Both the position numbers and the translations under genes were made by a program. A stretch of DNA of 64,000 nucleotides from Porphyromonadaceae bacterium W3.11 (GTDB taxonomy: Bacteria; Bacteroidota; Bacteroidia; Bacteroidales; Porphyromonadaceae): NCBI GenBank assembly GCA_030434245.1, contig JAUISX010000001.1:1-64000 (forward strand), read 5' to 3'. Shown one piece after another: positions 28,416-38,917 of this stretch; within the stretch, counting starts at the first letter, position 1; the number at the start of each line of letters is the position of its first letter. Below the pieces are notes generated by a model, which was not told the origin of the DNA, ran no database searches, and was given only the letters and a program-made list of their open reading frames with translations.

Positions 28416-29795
28416 TTACTTCGCTTTATCTAATTCAATAGTAAAGTGTCTCATTACTGGTAACTCTCGCTTAATAACATATCCTTTCGTAATCTCTTCT
28501 CTGCGATCAAATACATTTTTACACGCAGCAGCGACTACATTCATATGATTGTCTGTATAGGTTCTTCGAGGGATAGCAAGCCTTAGCAGCTCTAGCTTAG
28601 GATATCTATTCTCTCCAGTTTTTGGATCTCTGTCTGCTAATAGAGAACCAATTTCTACGCCTCTTATACCTGCTTCTAGGTAGAGTTCGATACCTAGTGT
28701 CTGAGCTATAAATTCTTCTTTAGGAACATGAGTTAGTATTTTCTTAGCATCCAAGAAGATGGCATGTCCTCCAGCAGGTCTTTGGTATGGAATACCATAC
28801 TCGTCAAGTTTTTGTCCTAAGTAAGCTACTTGCTTGATGCGAGAGTCAAGAGTGTCAAACTCAGTACCCTCATCAAGTCCGATAGCGAGAGCATTCATAT
28901 CTCTACCACTCATACCACCATAGGTAAGAAATCCTTCATTCATGATGCTATACATCTGGCACTTATGGTATAGTTCTTCATCACGCATCGCTAAGAAACC
29001 GCCCATATTGACGATAGCATCTTTCTTACTTGACATGGTCATGATATCACCATAGCTAAGCATTTCTTTTACGATTTCCTTAATGGATTTACTGCTGTAC
29101 CCTTCTTCTCTCATCTTTATGAAGTATGCATTTTCAGCAAATCTTGCTCCATCTATCTGAAGTTTGATGCCGTATTTCTTGCAAAGTTCGGCTGTCTCAC
29201 GAATGTTTTTCATGGATACAGGTTGTCCTCCAGCTGTATTATTTGTAATGGTAAGGACACACATAGGTATTTTTTCTTTAGGATTATTTTTAAAGCAATC
29301 CTCCAGTTTATTAAGGTCCATTTCACCCTTGAAGGGCATTTCCTTTTCGGTGTCAGCTGCATCATCAATGGTACAATCTAGTGCAACAGCTTTTCTGAAT
29401 TCGATGTGTCCCTTAGTGGTATCAAAGTGAGAATTTCCGGGTAGGATGTCTCCTTCTTTTATAGTAGCAGAATACAATACATTTTCAGCAGCTCTTCCTT
29501 GGTGCGTTGGTAGAAAATAAGGGAAGCCTAATATGTTATTAATCGCTTCCTTCATGTTGTAAAAAGAGCTTGCTCCTGCGTAACTTTCGTCTCCTAACAT
29601 TATTCCTGACCATTGCCTATCACTCATCGCTCCTGTACCAGAGTCGGTAAGGAGGTCGATAAAGACATGTTGACTCTTGAGACCAAAAAGATTATAGTTC
29701 GCTTCCTTTATCCAATGAGCACGTTCTTCGTAAGTGCTTTTATGAATAGGTTCAACCATCTTAATACGATAGGATTCCGAAAAAGGTAGTTTCAT
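28416..29795 (-). CDS. tnaA: Tryptophanase
   Basis: A 459-residue PLP enzyme that splits L-tryptophan into indole, pyruvate and ammonia. The PLP lysine is in TMSSKKDAIVNMGG. DGARFAENA binds the cofactor ring, and FPYFLPTHQGRAAENV is the family N-terminal signature. Beta-tyrosinases are close relatives, but the overall pattern favours tryptophanase and fits indole-positive Porphyromonas. It stands alone; no tnaC-like leader or tnaB permease is visible. The ATG at 29795 begins MKLPFSESYRIKMVEP, as in known enzymes. Confidence 0.92.
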   Translation of the reverse strand: MKLPFSESYRIKMVEPIHKSTYEERAHWIKEANYNLFGLKSQHVFIDLLTDSGTGAMSDRQWSGIMLGDESYAGASSFYNMKEAINNILGFPYFLPTHQGRAAENVLYSATIKEGDILPGNSHFDTTKGHIEFRKAVALDCTIDDAADTEKEMPFKGEMDLNKLEDCFKNNPKEKIPMCVLTITNNTAGGQPVSMKNIRETAELCKKYGIKLQIDGARFAENAYFIKMREEGYSSKSIKEIVKEMLSYGDIMTMSSKKDAIVNMGGFLAMRDEELYHKCQMYSIMNEGFLTYGGMSGRDMNALAIGLDEGTEFDTLDSRIKQVAYLGQKLDEYGIPYQRPAGGHAIFLDAKKILTHVPKEEFIAQTLGIELYLEAGIRGVEIGSLLADRDPKTGENRYPKLELLRLAIPRRTYTDNHMNVVAAACKNVFDRREEITKGYVIKRELPVMRHFTIELDKAK

Positions 29796-30241
29796 AAGTA
29801 AATTGTGTTTTTTTATGTTTTAATATTACAGTTATGCTCCAAATATAGAGTGTATATCAAATATACATATATTCTCTAAGTGGAATAAATAAATCCCTTA
29901 TTATCACTTTTGTTAACAAATCTATCGTGTAACATCTCTAAATGTTACTTCACTAATAGAATAAATTACTTGTGATCAGAAATGTTGAGTTGACAGGAAT
30001 TTAGACCTCTTATCCAACTAATAATCTTATAAGAGTGGTAGTTGTAGGAATTATATTTAGATAAATATCGATTTGAAAATCGTTTGGTTTAGGGAAATAT
30101 TCTTCAATCGAAATGCAGCAAGCAAATGTGAAAGCTTGGGGGGTGGTATAGAATCAAATAAAGTATTAAATTTGCAGGTAATATGTGGGTGATTGCCACA
30201 TTCTTGATGATGACAACTTTTGATTAAAAAATAGATAGATT
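29796..30241. other. Divergent promoter region, tnaA/pheT
   Basis: This 446-bp region holds no visible gene. A -7-like TAAATTTG lies at 30167-30174 on the plus strand, 68 bp before pheT. A TATATTTG on the minus strand lies at 29840-29847, about 45 bp before tnaA. Neither has a clear TTTG at 19-21 bp. No riboswitch or T-box was recognised. Confidence 0.5.
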
Positions 30242-32707
30242 ATGAATGTTTCGTATTCTTGGTTAAAAAAATATGTTGATTTTGACCAAACACCTAGTGA
30301 AGTGGCTGAAATCCTAACCTCAATTGGGTTGGAGGTGGCTGCTGTCGAGGAGCATGAATCGATACGTGGTGGTTTGGAAGGTCTGGTTATTGGTAAGGTG
30401 CTTACCTGTGTGGAGCACTCTAATTCGGATCATCTCCATGTCACTACAGTAGATTTAGGCAGTAAATTTTCTCCTGATGGTCCAGTACAAATAGTATGCG
30501 GTGCACCTAACATTGCAGCTGGGCAGACTGTAGTGGTTGCCACTATTGGGACCACCCTTTACTCTGGTGAGGAATCATTCGTTATTAAGAAAGGTAAGAT
30601 TCGTGGTGAAGAGTCCTTTGGTATGATATGCTCGGAAGTTGAAATTGGTGTTGGTACTGATGCGAGTGGTATTATGGTACTCCCTTCAGATATACCAGCT
30701 GGGACTCTGGCAAAGGATTATTTTGAGGTGATTTCTGATCATATCATTGAGGTAGAGATTACACCTAACCGTGTCGATGGTACTAGTCATTATGGCGTAG
30801 CTAGAGATCTGTATGCTTATCTCAAGACTCATGGTTATGAAACAGCCTTGAGGAAACCTGAGCTTCCTGAAGTCAAAGCAATCGAAGAAGAGCCTGTTAC
30901 ATTATCTCTCCTTGCTCCTGAAGCTTGTCGAAGGTACTCTGGTATTGTCATCAAGGATATGACAGTGGGGGATAGCCCTAAGTGGCTTAGAAATGCCTTG
31001 GAGATTATTGGGCAAAAGTCTATCAATAATGTGGTGGACGTTGCTAATTATGTCTTATTCGAATTAGGACAGCCGCTACATACCTTTGATCTGGATAAGA
31101 TTACAGGGGATGAAATTCAGGTACGACTGGCTAAAAATGGTGAGACCTTAACGACTCTGGATGGCAATGAGATTAAATTAATGGAGCGAGACTTGGTCAT
31201 TGCTGACGCTGAAAAGCCAATGTGCTTGGCTGGTGTTATGGGAGGCTTAGATTCGGGAGTGACGAAGGATACTAAAAATATGTTCCTAGAGATAGCTACA
31301 TTTGATCCTACTTTCATTCGAAAAAGTGTTCGTCGTTATGGATTTAATACTGATGCCTCATTCCGATTTGAAAGAGGTTTGGATCCTGAGCAGATACCAG
31401 ATGCCATGAGGAGAGCTATTTCGCTAATCCTTGAAGTGACAGGAGGACATATTGCTAGCCGTGTATATGATGAATACCCTGAGGTGTTAGAGCCATACAA
31501 GGTTGATCTGACCATTCAAAACGTTCAAAGCCTCACAGGACTCCCCATCTCAGAGGAAAAAATCATCGAAATTCTTGAAGCTTTAGATATAAAGGTTAAG
31601 GAAAATAATAATGGAGCTCTAAAGTTGGAGGTGCCAAGATATAGATTCGATGTCACTAGAGATATAGATGTGATTGAGGATATTCTTAGGATCTATGGTT
31701 ACAACGAGTACCCCGAAAGTAAGAGGTTAACAAGTACCATTAGTGTAAATACACCTACTGACATTAGTATTCAGATGCAGCAAAAAGTTAGTGAACAACT
31801 AGTTGGTGCTGGATTTAATGAGATTCTGAATAACTCACTATCTAAGGCAGTCTACTATCTTGATGAGATAGAAAAGGGGAAAGCTGTACAAGTAATGAAT
31901 CCGCTCTCTAGTGATCTATCCACTATGCGAATGACACTCATTCATGGTGGCTTAGAGACCATTAATTTCAACCTTAACCGTCAAGCCCACAACTTAAGAT
32001 TATTTGAGTTTGGTAATTGCTATCGCAGAGCTGAAGAGGGTGAACAATCGCCACTTGCTGGGTTTGTCGAAAACTTTAGGTTAGGGTTATGGATGACAGG
32101 AGATGCTGCTCCAATGCATTGGGCTAGAAAAGAGTATGAAGCTATTTCTTACGAATTGAAAGCTGTCTTGATGAACGTGCTGACACGTCTTGGGCTTAAC
32201 CAGTCGGAGCTTTTAATTGAGAAGAGTGGTGACTCCGCAGTTTACGAAGCGGCAGAGATTATTACACTAAGAGGGGGCGATGCTATCGCTAAGTGGGGAT
32301 TGGTTAGCCGAGAGCTATTAAAGAAGCATGATATCTCTACGCCAGTCTATTTTGCTGAGATTGAGTGGAATCCTATCATGGATCGCGTTTTGAATAGAGA
32401 AGTGAAGTTCACTCCTATCCCTAAGTTCTTTGCCGTTAAGCGTGATTTTGCTTTACTTGTAGATAAGCATGTTACCTTTGCTGCTATTGAACAAGTAGCA
32501 CGAAAGGCAGGAGGCAAATTGCTTAAGAGCATCGTTCTTTTTGATGTGTATGAAGATTCAAATCACTTACCAGAAGGCAAGAAGAGCTATGCTGTAAACT
32601 TCGAACTACAAGATCCAGAGAAAACACTTTCTGACAAAGTGATTGATAAAACAATGAATAAAATATATGACGCACTAAACAAATCACTTGGTGCTGAATT
32701 AAGATAA
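30242..32707 (+). CDS. pheT: Phenylalanine--tRNA ligase beta subunit
   Basis: An 821-residue beta chain of the heterotetrameric PheRS. In order it shows the N-terminal MNVSYSWLKKYVDF, an EMAP/tRNA-binding domain (about 40-150), B3/B4 editing domains (about 210-400) with FNTDASFRFERGLDP, the B5 domain (about 405-475), the catalytic-like core and the C-terminal anticodon-binding ferredoxin fold (about 730-820). pheS is not adjacent, as is common in Bacteroidota. It is followed 18 bp later by the YebC gene. Confidence 0.95.
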   Translation: MNVSYSWLKKYVDFDQTPSEVAEILTSIGLEVAAVEEHESIRGGLEGLVIGKVLTCVEHSNSDHLHVTTVDLGSKFSPDGPVQIVCGAPNIAAGQTVVVATIGTTLYSGEESFVIKKGKIRGEESFGMICSEVEIGVGTDASGIMVLPSDIPAGTLAKDYFEVISDHIIEVEITPNRVDGTSHYGVARDLYAYLKTHGYETALRKPELPEVKAIEEEPVTLSLLAPEACRRYSGIVIKDMTVGDSPKWLRNALEIIGQKSINNVVDVANYVLFELGQPLHTFDLDKITGDEIQVRLAKNGETLTTLDGNEIKLMERDLVIADAEKPMCLAGVMGGLDSGVTKDTKNMFLEIATFDPTFIRKSVRRYGFNTDASFRFERGLDPEQIPDAMRRAISLILEVTGGHIASRVYDEYPEVLEPYKVDLTIQNVQSLTGLPISEEKIIEILEALDIKVKENNNGALKLEVPRYRFDVTRDIDVIEDILRIYGYNEYPESKRLTSTISVNTPTDISIQMQQKVSEQLVGAGFNEILNNSLSKAVYYLDEIEKGKAVQVMNPLSSDLSTMRMTLIHGGLETINFNLNRQAHNLRLFEFGNCYRRAEEGEQSPLAGFVENFRLGLWMTGDAAPMHWARKEYEAISYELKAVLMNVLTRLGLNQSELLIEKSGDSAVYEAAEIITLRGGDAIAKWGLVSRELLKKHDISTPVYFAEIEWNPIMDRVLNREVKFTPIPKFFAVKRDFALLVDKHVTFAAIEQVARKAGGKLLKSIVLFDVYEDSNHLPEGKKSYAVNFELQDPEKTLSDKVIDKTMNKIYDALNKSLGAELR

Positions 32708-32725
32708 TTAGATTAAAACCGTAAG

Positions 32726-33469
32726 ATGGGAAGAGCATTTGAATATCGGAAAGCCCGTAAAATGAAAAGATGGGGCAATATGGCTAGAGTCTTTACTAAG
32801 CTAGGTAAAGAAATCACGATTGCAGCTAAGGCTGGTGGTCCTGATCCTGATACTAACCCACGTCTGCGTGTCCTGATCCAGACCTCCAAAAAGGAGAATA
32901 TGCCTAAGGAAAATGTGGAACGAGCCATAAAGAAAGCTACAGATAAGGAATATACGGACTATAAAGAGATTAACTATGAGGGATATGGACCTCATGGCAT
33001 AGCTGTCTTTGTAGAAACAGCAACGGACAATCACCAGAGAACAGTTGCAAATGTTCGTAGTTACTTTAATAAAGTTGGTGGTACTCTTGGGACCACAGGT
33101 AGCTTAGAGTTTTTGTTTGAACACAAGGTGATATTCCATGCAAAACCACCAGAGAATAAGGAAATAGACCTCGAGGAATTGACTTTGGAGCTCATTGACT
33201 TTGATGTTGATGAGGTGGATCAAGATGAAGATGAGGGCGAAATCGTAATCTCTGGAGAATTCGCATCAAACTCTGCCATTCAGAATTATTTAGAAGAACA
33301 AGGCTTTGAAGTTAGTAGTGCCGAATTTGTACGTATTCCAATGGATTACAAGGATGTGACACCAGAGCAGCGAGCCGATATTGATAAGCTGATAGGCCTT
33401 CTAGAAGACGACGACGATGTACAGAATGTCTTCCATAATATGGCGGATGACGAATCGGATAAGGAATAA
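32726..33469 (+). CDS. yebC: YebC/TACO1-family transcription or translation regulator
   Basis: A 247-residue member of the YebC/TACO1 family, with the N-terminal signature MGRAFEYRKARKMKRWGNMA, the block GGPDPDTNPRLR and NYEGYGPHGIAVFVE. Family members bind DNA or ribosomes; recent work points to a role in translating proline-rich stretches, which fits the presence of EF-P here. The C-terminal tail is acidic (EDDDDVQNVFHNMADDE). It lies between pheT (18 bp) and mfd (68 bp). Confidence 0.93.
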   Translation: MGRAFEYRKARKMKRWGNMARVFTKLGKEITIAAKAGGPDPDTNPRLRVLIQTSKKENMPKENVERAIKKATDKEYTDYKEINYEGYGPHGIAVFVETATDNHQRTVANVRSYFNKVGGTLGTTGSLEFLFEHKVIFHAKPPENKEIDLEELTLELIDFDVDEVDQDEDEGEIVISGEFASNSAIQNYLEEQGFEVSSAEFVRIPMDYKDVTPEQRADIDKLIGLLEDDDDVQNVFHNMADDESDKE

Positions 33470-33537
33470 TCAAAAACAGTTATAAAGATAAGTGAAGGTT
33501 ACTGGAGTCAAATTACTGACTGCAGTAACCTTTATTA

Positions 33538-36500
33538 ATGGTATTGAGTATGGAATTAAATGATTTAGTTAAGAGATTTGAGGGTAGTAAAGCCTATAAA
33601 TCTCTATTACGTAACTTAGATCTAGGGATAGATAAAATAGCATTATCAGAACTTCAAGGATCTGCTCCGGCTTTATTATTGAACGCCCTCTCTCTAACTA
33701 ATTCAGTTCCTATGCTCGGTATAGCTAAGGATTTGGAGGATGCCGCTTATCTTCAAAATGATCTTCAGGTCTTATTAGGGGACGAAGTAGAGGTCCTCTT
33801 CTTCCCCTCTCTCTATAAGAGAGCCATTAGATATGGTCAGAAGGATCTTGCTAATGAGGTTATACGGACAGAACTTCTGGAATTAGTCAGAGAAGAAAAG
33901 TATCCCAAGTTTATCATTACATATCCCGAGGCTCTTATTGAAGGCGTTGTAGATAAGGATGTGTATGATGCTGGACGAATGCAGCTCAAGGTGGGCGAAG
34001 AGATAAATAGATCAGAGCTACGAGAGAATTTATGGGAGATGGGCTTTGAGGAAGTTGATTATGTTTATTCTCCTGGCGATTTTGCAATCCGGGGAAGCTT
34101 GATAGATATCTATTCCTTTGCAGCAGAAAGTCCAATGAGGCTTGACTTCTTTGATGATGAGTTAGAAAGTATCCGAAGCTTTGATCCTGAAACGCAACTT
34201 TCAAATAAGCAGTATAAGGAGATCACAATTCTGGCCGCTTTTGATACAGATGAAAGAGCCGGTCACTCTTTACTTTCAATATTACCTAAGGAGACTCTCA
34301 TTTATGTAGATCAGGTTGCTTTTCTTGAAGCATCACTTAAGGAAGTTTACAATTTAGGACCAATCCATCCCCAGGATAATATCTTCACTACTCTTGAAGA
34401 GATACAGAAAGTTTTGGTCAAGCCTGAGGTGCTTTTAGGTGAAGTCTGGGATCATATAGTTATTGGAACGAACTTTCCATCCAATTCAAAAGCAGTTGAG
34501 ATTAGTTTTGGACAAAAGGTAGAGCCACTATTTCATAAAAATTTCGAGCTCTTGTCGGATGCACTTTTGAAATACCAAACTAAAGGGTATGATACAATCA
34601 TCATGAGCGATCAAGAGGGGCAAATAAGCCGCCTAAGATCTGTCTTTGATGAACAAGGCAAAGGTGTGACCTTTCAGCCACTTATCCCAACTCTCCATGG
34701 AGGGTTTATCGATGATGAATTGCAGCTGACCCTCTTCACTGACCACTCTATCTTCGAACGCTTCCATAATTTCAAACTGAAGAGTGATCGTATTCGTCGG
34801 AATAGGGCGGTAATGACTCTGAAGGATATCCAAGCTTTTGAGTACGGAGACTATGTGGTACATATGACTCACGGTATTGCAACTTTTGGTGGGCTCTTTA
34901 CGATCAATCAGAATGGCAAACAACAGGAGACTGTACGCTTAAATTTCAAGGGTGGCGATAGTGTATATGTCAGCATTCACTCACTTCATCATATCTCTAA
35001 ATATAAGAGCAAGGATAATGAGGAGCCGCCTCAATTGAGTAAATTGGGGGGATCTGCCTGGGATAAGCTCAAGGAGAAAACGAAAAAGAAGGTCAAGGAT
35101 ATAGCTCGGGACCTTATAAAGCTGTATGCAGAACGACTAAAGGTTAAGGGCTTTGCTTTCTCTCCAGATACATACATGCAGAAGGAACTTGAATCATCCT
35201 TTATGTATGAGGATACACCTGATCAAGAGCAGGCAACAATTGATGTCAAAGCAGATATGGAAAAGCCAATTCCTATGGATAGACTTATCTGTGGAGATGT
35301 AGGGTTTGGAAAAACAGAGATAGCCATACGAGCAGCATTCAAAGCTGTTGCCGACAGTAAGCAAGTAGCGGTGATGGTACCCACAACAGTACTTGCCTAC
35401 CAACATTATCGTACATTCACGAAGAGGCTTCAAGACTTTCCGTGTAGGATTGAGTATTTGAGTCAAGCTAAGAATCCCAAGGAACGAAAGGAGATACTCC
35501 AGGACTTAAAGGAAGGGAAGATAGATATCATTATTGGCACACATGCATTAGCGGGTAAGTCTGTTGAATATAAGGATTTAGGCTTATTGGTGATTGATGA
35601 AGAGCAGAAATTCGGTGTCGCCATCAAGGAGAGGCTACGACGGTTTAGAACCCATATAGATACGCTTACGATGACCGCAACACCAATACCGAGGACGTTG
35701 CAGTTTTCATTGATGGGGGCTCGTGATTTATCCAATATCCAGACACCTCCCCCTAATCGCTATCCCATTCGTACTGAACACATGATCTATGATGTGGAGG
35801 TCTTGGGTGAGATAATAAATAGCGAGTTAGCTCGAGATGGTCAGATCTATTTCATTCATAATCGGATCCATAATATGAATGACATCGCTCGTGATCTCCA
35901 GCGAGCAGTCCCAGGATTAAGAGTAGGGATAGGCCATGGACAGATGCCCCCAAAAGAATTAGAGAGGGTACTGATGGATTATGTAAATCACGAGTATGAT
36001 CTCTTGCTAGCGACTACGATAGTAGAGAATGGTATAGATGTGCCTAATGCTAATACTATTATCATTAATGATGCTCAACGATTTGGATTAAGCGACTTAC
36101 ACCAATTACGTGGTAGAGTAGGGCGTGGTAATCGTAAAGCCTATTGCTATCTCCTAACGCCACCTATAGAATCGCTGACACCCAATGCTAAACGTCGATT
36201 ACAGTCACTTACCTCATTTTCTGAGTTGGGCAGTGGTATTCATATAGCAATGCAGGATTTGGATATCCGTGGTGCAGGAAATCTGCTAGGTGCAGAGCAA
36301 AGCGGCTTTATTGCAGATCTAGGATATGAAGCATATAAGAGAATTCTTGAAGAGGCTGTTTTGGAACTAAAGGTACAGGAGTTTTCAAATATCTTAGATG
36401 ACACTTCAGAAAATGATGATGAGGTAGATAATAGGGGTGTACGCGAAGAGCAATACGTGTATGAGACCGTCATAGAGACCGATGCAGAGGCCTACTTCCC

Positions 36501-36912
36501 TCAGATATATGTGCCTGGAGATAATGAACGAATATCGCTGTATCGGGAGTTGGATACGATTGAAAAGGAAAGAGAGATTGAGGCTTATAAGGAGAGACTA
36601 CAAGACCGTTTTGGGGAGTTACCTGACGAAGCTGAAGAGTTGCTGAAGGTAGTACAACTCAGATTATTAGGCAAGCGTGCTGGAATAGAAAGGATCTTGC
36701 ACAGACAGGGTCTCCTTAAGCTCTTTTTTGTGAGTGATTCCAATAGTCCCTATTATCGTAGTAAAACCTTTGCAACGATCCTATCGAACGCAGCACGAAT
36801 GACCAAGGATTTGCAATTCAAAGAGGAAGATGGAGGACGTCGCTCAATTGTTGTAAAAAATGTCTCGACCATATCGCATGCTTACGATATCCTGGTTCGG
36901 CTTTTGTCATAA
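33538..36912 (+). CDS. mfd: Transcription-repair coupling factor Mfd
   Basis: A 1124-residue ATP-dependent translocase that removes stalled RNA polymerase and recruits UvrA. Regions in order: UvrB-like damage module (about 1-350), RNA-polymerase-interacting domain (HGIATFGGLF, about 435-505), a superfamily 2 motor with Walker A GDVGFGKTE near 586, DEEQ near 686 and TATPIPRTLQFSLMGARDLS, and the C-terminal TRCF domain (about 1000-1100). Length is normal. A GTG/ATG pair upstream leaves the start uncertain by a few codons; the ATG at 33538 is used. Confidence 0.95.
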   Translation: MVLSMELNDLVKRFEGSKAYKSLLRNLDLGIDKIALSELQGSAPALLLNALSLTNSVPMLGIAKDLEDAAYLQNDLQVLLGDEVEVLFFPSLYKRAIRYGQKDLANEVIRTELLELVREEKYPKFIITYPEALIEGVVDKDVYDAGRMQLKVGEEINRSELRENLWEMGFEEVDYVYSPGDFAIRGSLIDIYSFAAESPMRLDFFDDELESIRSFDPETQLSNKQYKEITILAAFDTDERAGHSLLSILPKETLIYVDQVAFLEASLKEVYNLGPIHPQDNIFTTLEEIQKVLVKPEVLLGEVWDHIVIGTNFPSNSKAVEISFGQKVEPLFHKNFELLSDALLKYQTKGYDTIIMSDQEGQISRLRSVFDEQGKGVTFQPLIPTLHGGFIDDELQLTLFTDHSIFERFHNFKLKSDRIRRNRAVMTLKDIQAFEYGDYVVHMTHGIATFGGLFTINQNGKQQETVRLNFKGGDSVYVSIHSLHHISKYKSKDNEEPPQLSKLGGSAWDKLKEKTKKKVKDIARDLIKLYAERLKVKGFAFSPDTYMQKELESSFMYEDTPDQEQATIDVKADMEKPIPMDRLICGDVGFGKTEIAIRAAFKAVADSKQVAVMVPTTVLAYQHYRTFTKRLQDFPCRIEYLSQAKNPKERKEILQDLKEGKIDIIIGTHALAGKSVEYKDLGLLVIDEEQKFGVAIKERLRRFRTHIDTLTMTATPIPRTLQFSLMGARDLSNIQTPPPNRYPIRTEHMIYDVEVLGEIINSELARDGQIYFIHNRIHNMNDIARDLQRAVPGLRVGIGHGQMPPKELERVLMDYVNHEYDLLLATTIVENGIDVPNANTIIINDAQRFGLSDLHQLRGRVGRGNRKAYCYLLTPPIESLTPNAKRRLQSLTSFSELGSGIHIAMQDLDIRGAGNLLGAEQSGFIADLGYEAYKRILEEAVLELKVQEFSNILDDTSENDDEVDNRGVREEQYVYETVIETDAEAYFPQIYVPGDNERISLYRELDTIEKEREIEAYKERLQDRFGELPDEAEELLKVVQLRLLGKRAGIERILHRQGLLKLFFVSDSNSPYYRSKTFATILSNAARMTKDLQFKEEDGGRRSIVVKNVSTISHAYDILVRLLS

Positions 36913-36986
36913 GATCGCTTAAGATACTAGCATCAATAAATCTCCGTGGATGTAAACTGAGTTAAACAACATTTATCTTAAAGCTC

Positions 36987-38264
36987 TCAAAATCTGAAAT
37001 TTAACCCAAGGGACAGACTAAATTTAAGAGGAGCTTCAGTATATATGCTTTCAGGCATTCCACTGTGAGTAAAGTGATAACTCAGACCAGGCTCTAGATA
37101 TAGTCCTATGTTTGAGTATATGTTATAACGAATACCTAGAGATCCTCTTACAGACCAAATATAGTAATTCGGATCGTTTGGGTGATTGAACGTTCTGAGT
37201 GTATTCTTATCAACGATAAATTTGCTACTACTTGTTACAGATAGTGTCCTCTCAATAGCACCTCCTAGCGATCCATATAAATCAAGGTTGCGACTCTTCC
37301 AGAAATTGTATTTTAGGGCAATTGGCAATCCAATTAGGTGCTGTTGACGCCTAATCTCTTGAAAGTTATCCATAGTCCCCTGCTTTGTCTTACTTGATAA
37401 ATATGTGTAAGTAAGTCCAGCTTCTATCGCAAGTTTATTGCTGATCATATAGGATCCAGTTATCCCAATCGTTATAGGCAAGTCATGAAATGTCTCTTTT
37501 TTTATCTCCTTATTTTGATTAAAGAAGTCCACCTCTCTCTTCGCTGTATAAGATTCTTTACTCCCGACGTCATTAGGACTAGAGGAAGCCATTTGAATGT
37601 AATCTCTGCCATATCCAGATTGACTATCATGGTGTTTCGATGCGTTCTGAGCAAAAATGTTGAGTGAAAGGTGAGATACATTATCATTTACCTTTAACCT
37701 TCTTATTGGTGAGGCTGCTGTAGGCTCTTTTGGGTTAGGAGTGATATTGTTGTTATTAGCATTCTTAGAGAGCTCATTCTTACTATCTGATGCCAACTCA
37801 TTTGATGAGTCTTGATACTGATTGATGCTGTCAGTGACGATGACACTTATTATATTCGTTGAGTCTGCTACGGATAGACTCTCACTCTCGTCAAGGTTAA
37901 GATTATTATTAGTCACCACTTTCTGAGGTGTCTTTTGCATAGCTCGTATGTGATCCTTATCGATGCTTTCTGAAGGCGTTACTATCTTCCATTGTGAAAG
38001 AGTGTCTAGTAACGCTATCTCACGATCATCTGTACTAAGGATTATCTCAGATTGTTTAGAAAATCTTTGTGTGATAAGTAGTGCAATAATAGTAATAGCA
38101 GCAGCTGTCAAAAGAGCTTTACTCCATATCGGAAATAGGGGACGAGGGGTACTAATCTTCTCTGTATCGAGTCGCTCCTCTATCGCCTCCCAAAGATCCT
38201 TTGGAGGTTCTTCTTCATAAAGCTTTAGCTTTTCGCGTAAGTTATCTATCCACTCTTTTTTCAT
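36987..38264 (-). CDS. Anti-sigma-like inner-membrane / outer-membrane beta-barrel fusion
   Basis: A 425-residue protein of unusual layout. A cytoplasmic helical N-terminus (EWIDNLREKLKLYEEEPPKD) looks like an anti-sigma domain. One transmembrane helix lies at about 48-66, then a Ser/Asn-rich periplasmic linker (about 70-250). The C-terminal 170 residues are beta-barrel-like, with alternating strands and the terminal FSLSLGLNFRF typical of outer-membrane proteins. It lies 19 bp after the ECF sigma factor gene and is co-transcribed. Such fusions could pass outer-membrane status straight to the sigma factor. Function is inferred from layout and context. Confidence 0.7.
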   Translation of the reverse strand: MKKEWIDNLREKLKLYEEEPPKDLWEAIEERLDTEKISTPRPLFPIWSKALLTAAAITIIALLITQRFSKQSEIILSTDDREIALLDTLSQWKIVTPSESIDKDHIRAMQKTPQKVVTNNNLNLDESESLSVADSTNIISVIVTDSINQYQDSSNELASDSKNELSKNANNNNITPNPKEPTAASPIRRLKVNDNVSHLSLNIFAQNASKHHDSQSGYGRDYIQMASSSPNDVGSKESYTAKREVDFFNQNKEIKKETFHDLPITIGITGSYMISNKLAIEAGLTYTYLSSKTKQGTMDNFQEIRRQQHLIGLPIALKYNFWKSRNLDLYGSLGGAIERTLSVTSSSKFIVDKNTLRTFNHPNDPNYYIWSVRGSLGIRYNIYSNIGLYLEPGLSYHFTHSGMPESIYTEAPLKFSLSLGLNFRF

Positions 38265-38283
38265 AATTTACCTTGATGATGAC

Positions 38284-38895
38284 TTATTCATCATGATGCT
38301 TTTTTCGATATTCATTAATCCAAGAAGCCAATAGTTTTTTTGCCCTAAAGTATTGAGACGCAGAGGTGTTTTCCTTTATATTCAATGTCTCTGCTATTTC
38401 TCTATGACTTTTGCCCTCTATAGCATATAGGTTGAAAACTATTCGATATCCGTCTGGTAGCTCGCTGATAAATTTGTGGATCACCTCAATAGGGATCTCC
38501 TCAATCTCCACATCCTCCCTTTCGTCTGCTAGTTCGAAATTTGGATCAAGTAAACTGATGTTACTCGTCTTTCTTATGAAAGAAATCGATTCATTTATGA
38601 CGATTCGGGTAGCCCATGCCCTGAATGACCCTTCCCCTTGGTATGTAAAGCGGCTTATTTCTTTGAAAATCTTGATGAAACTATCTTGGAGAATGTCTTT
38701 TGCATCTTCTCTATTTCTGATATAGCGGGTACAAACACCCATTAGATAACCGATATGTAAGTCATAGATAGACTTCATAGCTTTGTTATCTCCAGCTTTG
38801 ATCTTACTGATGATTCGCTGTTCGTTTGTCACGTTATTATCAATTATAATAGATGTTTTATGCCCCAAAGTTACATAACTTTGGGACATAAGCAC
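38284..38895 (-). CDS. ECF-type RNA polymerase sigma factor
   Basis: A sigma-70 factor of the extracytoplasmic-function class (up to 203 residues). Sigma-2 (about 35-105) contains NREDAKDILQDSFIKIFK, and sigma-4 (about 135-195) has the helix-turn-helix IEGKSHREIAETLNIKENTS. The start is uncertain: the first 21 codons overlap a 22-bp palindrome (38864-38885) containing TAACTTTG, a -7-like element on the minus strand. Translation could instead begin at a GTG at 38832. The next gene codes for a matching membrane anti-sigma-like protein, so the pair probably forms an envelope-stress switch. Confidence 0.88.
   Translation of the reverse strand: MLMSQSYVTLGHKTSIIIDNNVTNEQRIISKIKAGDNKAMKSIYDLHIGYLMGVCTRYIRNREDAKDILQDSFIKIFKEISRFTYQGEGSFRAWATRIVINESISFIRKTSNISLLDPNFELADEREDVEIEEIPIEVIHKFISELPDGYRIVFNLYAIEGKSHREIAETLNIKENTSASQYFRAKKLLASWINEYRKKHHDE
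38864..38885 (-). promoter_or_regulatory. Palindrome with -7 element at the sigma-factor gene start
   Basis: CCCAAAGTTA and TAACTTTGGG flank a central CA, a near-perfect 22-bp palindrome. On the minus strand it includes TAACTTTG, a match to the Bacteroidota -7 element TAnnTTTG. It may be an operator or the autoregulated promoter of the sigma/anti-sigma operon. Confidence 0.45.
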
Positions 38896-38917
38896 ATACT
38901 ACAGTGGGAGAGATTGA